Source of the DNA: Candidatus Krumholzibacteriia bacterium
Lineage (GTDB): Bacteria > Krumholzibacteriota > Krumholzibacteriia > LZORAL124-64-63
Length of the DNA stretch: 13,941 nt
Direction: 5' to 3'
Assembly (NCBI GenBank): GCA_028718575.1
Contig: JAQULN010000025.1
Span: 1-13,941, forward strand
Shown here: positions 1 to 5,825 of the stretch, piece by piece
How positions within the stretch are numbered: position 1 is the stretch's first letter
Layout of the letters: every line of letters starts with the position of its first letter
Notes under the pieces: generated by a model
The model's database searches: none
Told to the model about the DNA's origin: nothing
The model's input: the letters and a program-made list of their open reading frames with translations, nothing else
Position numbers and translations under genes: made by a program

Positions 1-2
1 TG

Positions 3-902
3 GCGTTCGTCGCTCAGCGCCTCGGCATGGAACACACCGGTCCGCTGACCTTCAACGGGGTCCGCTTCGCCCTGGGGGCCGCCGCGCTCTGGCCGTTGGC
101 CTGGCGTCGGAGAGCCGTCGATCGCTCGATCGCAGAAGGGCCGATCGACGGTGGAACGTACGCCGCCACGCGGCACCGCACCGGTCGCCGCGGCCTGGCC
201 CTAGGCCTCGTCCTTTTCGGCGGCGCCACGCTGCAACAAGCCGGTCTGGTCTATACCACTGCCGGCAAGGCCGGCTTCATCACCGGGCTCTACGTGGTGC
301 TGGTGCCGCGGCTCGGTCTCGGGTTCGGAGCCCGCACCCGCAACGCCACTTGGCTGGCCGCCGGCCTGGCCGCCGCGGGGCTCTACCTGCTCACGATCAC
401 CGGCCGTCTGCGCATGGAACCAGGCGATCTGCTCGTGCTTGGCGGGGCGGTCTTCTGGGCGGTGCACGTCCTTTTGATCGGCCGTTGGGCGCCGTCGACC
501 GACCCAATTCGGTTGGCCAGTCTGCAGTTCGCGATTTGCGCGGCGGCGAGCCTTGTCGGGGCTTTTCTGCTGGAGGATCCGGCCTGGAGCCAACTTCGCG
601 GCGCTCTGTGGCCTATCCTCTACGCCGGACTGCTGTCCACCGGTGTCGCCTATACGTTGCAGGTGGTCGCCCAGCGGCACGCGCCGCCGGCGCACGCGGC
701 GATCATCCTCTCGCTGGAAGCCGTGTTCGCCGTCCTCGGCGGCGCGACGGTGCTCGGCGAGCGGCTCACCACGCGCGGGTGGGCGGGCTGCGGCTTGATG
801 CTGGGCGGAATGATCCTGTCGCAACTGCGGCCGGGGGTTGCGGCCACGGCGACGGATCCCGCACCGGCGAGACCGGTGCGAGGCCGCCGGTCCAACCATT
901 GA
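3..902 (+). CDS. EamA/DMT-family inner-membrane transporter, 5' end cut by window
   Basis: The reading frame is open from the first base (AFVAQRLGMEHTGPLTFN precedes and follows the first visible Met), so the real start lies upstream; probably only the first membrane helix is missing. About 299 residues are visible, ending at TGA. The phrase AFVAQRLGMEHTGP followed by FNGVRFALGA is typical of helix 2 of EamA proteins. The second EamA repeat is complete and ends in SLEAVFAVLGGATVLGERLT and GLMLGGMILSQL, the usual last two helices. Family members are ten-helix exporters of amino acids, metabolites or drugs in the inner membrane; the substrate cannot be read from sequence. An Arg-rich cytoplasmic loop (about residues 36-63 of the visible part) and a polar Arg-rich tail are longer than usual. 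Family assignment is secure, function generic. Confidence 0.93.
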   Translation, partial: AFVAQRLGMEHTGPLTFNGVRFALGAAALWPLAWRRRAVDRSIAEGPIDGGTYAATRHRTGRRGLALGLVLFGGATLQQAGLVYTTAGKAGFITGLYVVLVPRLGLGFGARTRNATWLAAGLAAAGLYLLTITGRLRMEPGDLLVLGGAVFWAVHVLLIGRWAPSTDPIRLASLQFAICAAASLVGAFLLEDPAWSQLRGALWPILYAGLLSTGVAYTLQVVAQRHAPPAHAAIILSLEAVFAVLGGATVLGERLTTRGWAGCGLMLGGMILSQLRPGVAATATDPAPARPVRGRRSNH

Positions 903-1136
903 CCAGCGGCGCCGGCCAGGCGCCCGGAATCCGATCATCGCTACGGCGGGCCGCGGGACGGTCGGAGGTTGGCAGACTTCTTGCGAGTTGTTGAAAATCA
1001 TTGAGATACGTTATTTGACGTGGACGGCATGGACAGGCATGCCGCCTGCAAACTGCGCCCGTGACAGGCGACCGTTCACACTGGCAAGCGCCGCCATTCC
1101 CCCCGGCGGCGCCGGATCCGCAGGAGGCAGGGAGCG
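903..1136 (+). other. Intergenic region with promoter and small hairpin
   Basis: This stretch separates the EamA gene from the 64-codon gene. The first ~65 bases are GC-rich and featureless. A -24/-12 type promoter sits at 970-985, followed by an AT-rich stretch (about 986-1019) that stands out sharply in this GC-rich window. A 7-bp inverted repeat (CGGCATG / CATGCCG, 1025-1044, 6-nt loop) lies within the predicted leader. The + strand open frame crossing here has no family features and is taken as a shadow. Confidence 0.6.
970..985 (+). promoter_or_regulatory. Candidate sigma-54 (-24/-12) promoter
   Basis: The sequence TGGCAGACTTCTTGCG matches the RpoN consensus TGGCAC-N5-TTGCW at TGGCA and TTGC. 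The GG (971-972) and GC (983-984) dinucleotides have the required 10-bp separation. The start would be near position 996, leaving a leader of about 140 nt before the gene at 1137. AT-rich DNA lies just downstream, as expected for melting. No enhancer-binding-protein site was identified. It is a motif match only. Confidence 0.42.
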
Positions 1137-1331
1137 ATGGCTATTCATCACGACGCAGCGTCCAGGAACAGAGCTCAACACTTCGACCGCCTACAGCAAG
1201 CCTTGGAAGACGGCCTGCGGGCGATCAACGCCGCGCGGTCGCCGGAAGAGGCCGAACAAGCCCGCCTGCACGCTCGCCGCCGCCTGGAGGAACTGAACCT
1301 GGAGTTCGAGGTCGCCTTCGCCGAGCACTAG
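1137..1331 (+). CDS. Small charged helical protein of unknown function (64 aa)
   Basis: I do not recognise this protein. The start is supported by AGGAGG at 1122-1127, nine bases before the ATG, and the gene is followed directly by an intrinsic terminator, so it looks like a real single-gene transcription unit. The protein has no Cys, no signal peptide and no membrane segment. It is very rich in Ala, Arg, Glu and Gln, and reads as two helices broken at S35-P36: residues ~8-33 (F16, L19, L23, L27, I30 on one face) and ~37-62 (L44, L50, L53, F57, F61). A cytoplasmic helical hairpin or short coiled coil that binds a partner is plausible. A candidate sigma-54 promoter lies upstream, which suggests conditional expression. 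Reality of the gene is likely; function unknown. Confidence 0.72.
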   Translation: MAIHHDAASRNRAQHFDRLQQALEDGLRAINAARSPEEAEQARLHARRRLEELNLEFEVAFAEH

Positions 1332-1354
1332 CATCCCCGCCGAACATCGCGATT

Positions 1355-1395
1355 GCCGGCACCGCTTCCAGCCAGAGCGGTGCCGGTCGTCTTTT
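1355..1395 (+). terminator. Rho-independent terminator
   Basis: A perfect 10-bp inverted repeat (CCGGCACCGC at 1356-1365, GCGGTGCCGG at 1377-1386) with an 11-nt loop is followed by TCGTCTTTT. It begins 24 bases after the stop of the 64-aa gene and separates it from the DUF4097 gene. A second tiny hairpin (CGCGGC-TTC-GCCGCG, 1410-1424) with a T/G-rich downstream stretch lies in the remaining leader and might be part of that next gene's 5' UTR. I see no convincing promoter between 1396 and 1474. Confidence 0.82.
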
Positions 1396-1488
1396 CCGAC
1401 GCAACCAGCCGCGGCTTCGCCGCGTACGTTGTTGTATGTGTTTCTCGCATGAACGATTCCCGCACTGAGTCAACAAGGGAGAGCGACC

Positions 1489-2586
1489 ATGAGACTCCGT
1501 TCGCTGCGCTGGTCGTCGCTGCTTGTACCGGCTGTCGTTGCCGTTCTGGCGGCAGCGGCGCCGGCGGCCGAATTCACGCGCGACTTCGCCTTCGACGCCG
1601 ACGAACTCGTGCTGCTCAACTTGATCGGCGAGATCCGCGTTGCCCCCGCGCCCGGCGACCGCTTCGAGGTTCGCGTCGCGGTGCAGGGCAAGGACGCCGA
1701 TCCGGACCTGATCGCGATCCGCCTGGACGAGGGCCGGCAGGCGAGGCTCGAGGTCAAGTTCCCGGTCGGGTCGCGCCGTGACTATGTCTACCCGCGCCTG
1801 GGTAGCGGTAGCCGCACAAAGATACGCGAGCCCGGCGACGACGAAGGCGACCGGTGGTGGAAGATTCTGCTGGGTGGTTTCGGCGGCTCGGGCATCAGCG
1901 TGCGCGGCTCGGGCTCCGGTTTGGAAGTGTGGGCGGACGTCGCCGTATTAGTGCCGCGCGGGCGGCTAGCCGAGGTGAAGCTCGGCGCCGGCGCGATCGA
2001 ATCGGCCGGGGTCCACGGCGACCTGAAGCTCGACGTGCGCAGCGGCTCGGTCCGCGCCGAGGATCACCGCGGGCGCCTGGTGGCCGACACCGGCAGCGGC
2101 GGCGTGACCGCGCGCGGCGTCGACGGCGAGCTTTCGATCGACACCGGCAGCGGCGCCGTCGCCGTCCTTGATCACCGCGGCGGTTCGCTGCATGTGGACA
2201 CCGGCAGCGGCGGGGTCGAGATCGAACGCACCGACACCGAGCGCCTACACGTCGACACCGGCAGCGGCAGCGTGAAAGCCGTGGCGGTCCGCGCCGAGCG
2301 CGCCCATATCGATACCGGCAGCGGGGCGGTGGCGCTCGAGCTGGAACGCCTCGGCGCGGGGCCTTTCGTCGTAGATACCGGCAGCGGCGGCGTGCGCCTG
2401 GTGCTGCCGGCCGACGCGTCGGCCATGATCACGGTCGACACCGGCAGCGGCGGCATCCGCGCCGATCTGCCCGACGCGGAGATCCTGCACCAGGGGCGCG
2501 GTGAAATGCGGCTGCGGGCCGGCAGCGGCGATGCCAAGTTCAAGGTCGACACGGGCAGCGGCGGGGTGACGATCACCGGCCGCTAG
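1489..2586 (+). CDS. Exported DUF4097-type beta-strand repeat protein
   Basis: This is a 365-aa protein with a Sec signal peptide (Arg-rich start, hydrophobic core ~11-24, likely cut after AAAPAA-26), so it acts outside the cytoplasm. Residues ~28-160 form a non-repeated beta-rich part. From ~182 the chain is a solenoid of ~19-residue rungs, each carrying [V/I/A]DTGSG[G/A/S]: the Asp residues are 200, 218, 237, 256, 275, 296, 317 and 354, with weaker rungs at 182 and ~343. This Gly-Ser-Gly rung pattern is that of DUF4097 ('putative adhesin') proteins, which fold as right-handed beta-helices; no biochemical activity is established for them. AAGGGA at 1475-1480 sits eight bases before the ATG. 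The gene converges on the methyltransferase gene. The role is probably structural or adhesive at the envelope, but this is inference. Confidence 0.85.
   Translation: MRLRSLRWSSLLVPAVVAVLAAAAPAAEFTRDFAFDADELVLLNLIGEIRVAPAPGDRFEVRVAVQGKDADPDLIAIRLDEGRQARLEVKFPVGSRRDYVYPRLGSGSRTKIREPGDDEGDRWWKILLGGFGGSGISVRGSGSGLEVWADVAVLVPRGRLAEVKLGAGAIESAGVHGDLKLDVRSGSVRAEDHRGRLVADTGSGGVTARGVDGELSIDTGSGAVAVLDHRGGSLHVDTGSGGVEIERTDTERLHVDTGSGSVKAVAVRAERAHIDTGSGAVALELERLGAGPFVVDTGSGGVRLVLPADASAMITVDTGSGGIRADLPDAEILHQGRGEMRLRAGSGDAKFKVDTGSGGVTITGR
2086..2562 (+). repeat. Eight DTGSG-coding repeats inside the DUF4097 gene
   Basis: The 15-mer GACACCGGCAGCGGC starts at 2086, 2140, 2197, 2254 and 2437 without any change. 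Three more copies at 2311, 2374 and 2548 differ by one or two third-position bases. Spacing is 54-63 nt, with 111 nt before the last copy. DNA-level identity at synonymous positions exceeds what protein constraint needs, although biased high-GC codon use explains part of it. Confidence 0.85.
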
Positions 2587-2607
2587 GCGCGCCGCTAGCG
2601 GCGCGCC
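2586..2607. terminator. Perfect 22-bp palindrome at the convergent gene junction
   Basis: The 22 bases are fully self-complementary: two GGCGCGCC octamers flank a central GCTAGC. As RNA it would fold into a 9-bp GC stem with a CTAG loop on either strand. Its first base is the last base of the DUF4097 stop codon (2584-2586), and the opposite gene's stop (2595-2597) lies near its centre. There is no T-tract on either side, so it is not a canonical intrinsic terminator. A bidirectional transcription barrier or 3'-end stabiliser is the simplest reading. Confidence 0.5.
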
Positions 2608-3365
2608 AGCACCTCGAGCTGATAAGGCAGGCGGGCGGCGCCGTTGACGGGCCGCCCGTCGGCGTCGGCGGTGGCCAGGCGCCGCAGCGGCGAACGCGCC
2701 AGGAGAGCGGTCCATTGCCGCTCGGTGTACGTGCGCAGGTCGTAGGCGAAGCTGAAATGTTCCTGGCCGCGGGGGCGGGTCGCGAGCAACTCCACGACCA
2801 CGGGTTCTCGCCGCGAACCGGGGTCGGGCGGCAGGTATTGCACCACTTGGGTGATCGCGAGCCCGCCGCGGCGGGCGTGCCAGACGTCTTCATCGGGTTG
2901 TCGCTCGGCAACGTGCAGATCCAGCCCCACGATGTATACGCCGCCGTCGGCCAGCAGCGCGGCGATCTGTTCGAAGTGAGCGATCACGTCGCGATCGGTG
3001 TGCAGGTGGCGCAGGGAATTCACGGGGCAGAAGGCGACGTCCGCGTGACCGAGGTGGCGCAGCTTTTCCGCCGGCGTCGTAAACGCCGCGGTCGCCAATC
3101 GGGCGTCGCTGTCCAGCCGCGCGGCGGCGAACTCCAGCATCGCAGGCTGGGCGTCGTAACCGCGGACCCGGCGGCCGCGGCTCTGCAAATGGCGCAGGTA
3201 GCGGCCGGTGCCGCACGCTGGCTCGAGCCAGACGCTGCCCGGACCACTGCGGGCGGCGAAGCGGCGGGCCAGGCGTATCAGCGCCGCAGTCTCTGGGGCC
3301 GTCCCCGGCGTGTTGACCACGTCGTAGTAGAGGGGCGCTTGGTAGAGTCCGCCGCCGGATTCCAT
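2595..3365 (-). CDS. Class I SAM-dependent methyltransferase
   Basis: This 256-aa protein has the class I (Rossmann) methyltransferase core. Motif I is WLEPACGTGRY (46-56), the acidic residue that binds the ribose hydroxyls is D71 in GYDAQPAML, and the motif IV region is ADVAFCPVNSLRHL (108-121), followed by the helix HTDRDVIAHFEQIAALLADGG. It has no signal peptide and should be cytoplasmic. The acceptor is unknown: the C-terminal half (~150-256) has no family marker I recognise. The ATG lies one base after the stop of the barrel gene before it (TGA-C-ATG) with no Shine-Dalgarno, so translation is probably coupled. It is the last gene of the lipoprotein/barrel operon, where a cytoplasmic enzyme is unexpected. 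The methyltransferase assignment is firm; substrate and link to the operon are open. Confidence 0.88.
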   Translation of the reverse strand: MESGGGLYQAPLYYDVVNTPGTAPETAALIRLARRFAARSGPGSVWLEPACGTGRYLRHLQSRGRRVRGYDAQPAMLEFAAARLDSDARLATAAFTTPAEKLRHLGHADVAFCPVNSLRHLHTDRDVIAHFEQIAALLADGGVYIVGLDLHVAERQPDEDVWHARRGGLAITQVVQYLPPDPGSRREPVVVELLATRPRGQEHFSFAYDLRTYTERQWTALLARSPLRRLATADADGRPVNGAARLPYQLEVLARR

Positions 3366-3366
3366 G

Positions 3367-4581
3367 TCAGAACCGGTAGACCAGCGTGGCGGCGGAGTAA
3401 CGCGGGGCGCGGCCGCCGCTGTCGGCGGCCGTCAACAGGTAACCGCGATCAAGCGGCGCGATGTCGTTGAAGACCACGTCGCCGTCGAACGGTCCGACGT
3501 GCAAGCCGACGCCCACCGTGACCGGCGTCTCGACACGGATGGCGTAGCTGTAGGTGCTCTCCCGGTAGCCGCCGGACCAGTCGTAGCTGACCAGCGACTC
3601 GTCGACCGTGCGCCGATAGCGCGACGCCGCGCGGACGCTGAGCCATGGCAGCAGCCGCGCTTCCACGCCGCAGCGCACGTCCAGGCGCCACCAATCGCGC
3701 CGGCCGCGCTCGTAGCGGGCGAAGATCGGGTGGCGCGCGCGGCGGTCTTCTTCGCGCCGGTCGAAATCGACCGAGACGATCAATAGACGGTCCGCATCGG
3801 GCAGGTAGTTCAAACCCGCGCCGCCGCGGAAGATGTCGGCGTCGAGGTCGACGAGATCGTCGAACGCATTGTCGACCAGCGGCCGCTCCTGGCGCGACCA
3901 ATCGAGGCGGTACACGGCGGCTAGCCGTTCGGTGAGTTCGTGGAAGACGCGGCCGCGCGCGGCAAAGTTATCCCAGCCGCCGTTCTCGCTGATCGTGATG
4001 CCGCGCGGGTTGTTGAAATAGTCGACCTCGACCTGACTGGCCTCCAGGGCGATGTCTGCATAGAGGTCGCTGGTCAGGTCCCAGCGCAGGCCCAGGCCCA
4101 GACTGTGCGTGAAGCAGCTCTGGCCGTCGAGGTCTTCGTCGTTGCGGTTGCCGGCCTCGCTGAATGACGTGCCGCGAAAAGCGGCACCCATGCCAATGCG
4201 GCCGAAGCGGCGAGCCCAGACGAGATTGATCCAGCCGCCGCGTTCGGGCAGCGGGAGATCTTCGCCAAAGTAGGCCGCGCCGGTGCCCCAGCGGCCGGCG
4301 GGGTCGAACTGCGCATGCAAACCGCCGCCCTGGCGGTTGAGCCGGCTGGTCAACGAACCGCCGGTGTCGTGATTCAAGTCGCCGAGTTCCAGCACCACTT
4401 GCTGCGGGTAGTCGATCAGGCTGCCGTACCAGCGCAGCACGTTGGCGTCGTCTTCGAGGAAGTCGGCCTGGCCGCCGAGGCTGCGCAGGCGGCCGGACGT
4501 CGCCGCGGCCGGGTCGGCGAACGTCAGCAGCATGGCGGGCAGCAAGACTGGGATGAGCCCGCAGGACCTCAGGCGGGGCAT
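3367..4581 (-). CDS. Putative outer-membrane beta-barrel protein, paralogue 2
   Basis: I do not recognise a named family. The 404-aa chain has a signal peptide (hydrophobic ~8-22, likely cut after A27) and ends in LVYRF-COOH, the C-terminal aromatic signature recognised by the BAM complex. The body is made of short alternating amphipathic strands with aromatic girdle residues and charged turns, as in 14-18-strand barrels. Just after the signal is the segment FLEDDANVLRWYGSLIDYPQ (41-60), matched almost residue for residue in the next gene upstream; GVGLHVGPFDGDVVFN near the C-terminus is also shared. The ATG is preceded by GAGAGG (+ strand 4589-4594) at seven bases, 20 nt after the previous stop. 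A porin, channel or lipoprotein-partner role is possible, but nothing in the sequence fixes a substrate. Confidence 0.8.
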   Translation of the reverse strand: MPRLRSCGLIPVLLPAMLLTFADPAAATSGRLRSLGGQADFLEDDANVLRWYGSLIDYPQQVVLELGDLNHDTGGSLTSRLNRQGGGLHAQFDPAGRWGTGAAYFGEDLPLPERGGWINLVWARRFGRIGMGAAFRGTSFSEAGNRNDEDLDGQSCFTHSLGLGLRWDLTSDLYADIALEASQVEVDYFNNPRGITISENGGWDNFAARGRVFHELTERLAAVYRLDWSRQERPLVDNAFDDLVDLDADIFRGGAGLNYLPDADRLLIVSVDFDRREEDRRARHPIFARYERGRRDWWRLDVRCGVEARLLPWLSVRAASRYRRTVDESLVSYDWSGGYRESTYSYAIRVETPVTVGVGLHVGPFDGDVVFNDIAPLDRGYLLTAADSGGRAPRYSAATLVYRF

Positions 4582-4601
4582 GGCGCAGCCTCTCGATGCG
4601 G

Positions 4602-5825
4602 TCAGAAGCGATACCCCAGCGTGATCCCGGAGTAGGTTCCGCGCTGGTTCGAGACCGGCCCGAACGGGACGGTGCCATAAGTCTCGGGCCAGCGGGCGTT
4701 CAGCACAAGGTCGGCCTGGAACGGGCCCGCGTGCAAACCCACGCCGAGGGTGATCGGCACCAGCACCTCGATCGATTGCTCCGAGGTCCAGCGGTCGGGA
4801 GGGCCGGGCTCGGTATGCCCGCGCTCGGTCGACTGCTCATGCTGCAGCCGCCAGTACTGCAAGGCGCCGCGCACCGTGAGCCAGGGACGCACGGTCGTCT
4901 CCAGGCCGACCCGCAAGTGGACGTCCTGGTACGTGAAGTCGGCGGCGTCGTACTCCCAGAGGGTGGCGCTGCCCGGCAAGAGGTTGTGCAGATCGCGGCC
5001 CCAACTCAGCTCACTGGAGACCACCACCAGGTTGTCGGCATTCGGCAGGATGTTCAGACCCAAACCCACCGCGGTGCGGCGGGCATGCCGGTCGGCGGGG
5101 GCGACCAGGATCTCGGAATAGAACTGGCGATCGTCCTGGCGGTGATCCAGCACGGGTACGAGCGCGGTCGTCGCGTTCAGGCCGATGAACCACCGCGTGC
5201 GGGCGCCCCAGGTGGTCCAGGTCTGCTGGGGTGGGAGCAGCCAGAGGCCCTCTGCGCTCGCGTCGCCCTGGACATTGACGATCTCGCCGGCGACGTCGCC
5301 GTACAGACCGCTGGCGAGGTCGCAGCGAACCCCGAGGCCGTAGGCGTGGAAATAGAGCGCCTGGCCGTAGCCGTAGAAGTCGGTGGAGTTGGCGCCGTCG
5401 AAGTAGGATGAGAACATCGCGCGCGCGCCGAGAACCAACCGGCCCCAGTCGCGGGCGCCCAGGACGGAAATCGCGCCGCCGGGAGCGCCGGCGGGCAGCG
5501 CCTCCTGAGCGTAGAGGCCGACCGTGCCCCAACGACCGGCCTGGTCGATCCGTGCGTGCAGACCGCCGGCGGTGCCGGTGAGGCTGCGGTTCAGCGAGCC
5601 CGGCGCGTCGTGATCGAGGTGGCCGAGGTCCAGGACGACCTGGTCGGGATAATCGACCAGCGAGGCGAACCACACCAGGACGTTGGCGTCGTCCTCGAGG
5701 AAGGCGGCACCGTCGCCGAGCGCCCGCAGGCGGGCCAGGCTGGCGCCGGCCGGCGGGGCGGCGATCACGAGCACGGTCAGCGCGATGAGTGTGGACAGTG
5801 CCCACGAGCGTTGGCATCGGGTCAT
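4602..5825 (-). CDS. Putative outer-membrane beta-barrel protein, paralogue 1
   Basis: This 407-aa protein is a paralogue of the gene just downstream. It has a signal peptide (hydrophobic ~9-23, likely cut near A28), then FLEDDANVLVWFASLVDYPD (42-61), a Gly/aromatic-rich strand-turn body, GVGLHAGPFQADLVLN near the end, and a terminal LGYRF. Both copies share the shape R-x-L-(R/G)-x-LG, LEDDANV, GxLxHD, GGLHA and GRWGT in the first ~100 residues, then diverge strongly in the middle strands and loops. The ATG overlaps the TGA of the preceding lipoprotein gene by four bases (ATGA), and GAGGT lies six bases upstream, so translation is coupled to the lipoprotein. An outer-membrane channel or a partner of that lipoprotein is likely; the exact function is unknown. 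Confidence 0.8.
   Translation of the reverse strand: MTRCQRSWALSTLIALTVLVIAAPPAGASLARLRALGDGAAFLEDDANVLVWFASLVDYPDQVVLDLGHLDHDAPGSLNRSLTGTAGGLHARIDQAGRWGTVGLYAQEALPAGAPGGAISVLGARDWGRLVLGARAMFSSYFDGANSTDFYGYGQALYFHAYGLGVRCDLASGLYGDVAGEIVNVQGDASAEGLWLLPPQQTWTTWGARTRWFIGLNATTALVPVLDHRQDDRQFYSEILVAPADRHARRTAVGLGLNILPNADNLVVVSSELSWGRDLHNLLPGSATLWEYDAADFTYQDVHLRVGLETTVRPWLTVRGALQYWRLQHEQSTERGHTEPGPPDRWTSEQSIEVLVPITLGVGLHAGPFQADLVLNARWPETYGTVPFGPVSNQRGTYSGITLGYRF

Noticed and set aside
838..1296. Open frame crossing the EamA end and the 64-aa gene
   Set aside because: It overlaps both supported genes, lacks a ribosome site and shows no protein-like pattern.
2086..2562. DTGSG resembles the DTG(S/T) active-site motif of pepsin-like aspartic proteases
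   Set aside because: The motif occurs eight times at a ~19-residue period with no protease fold around it; it is a structural rung of a beta-helix.
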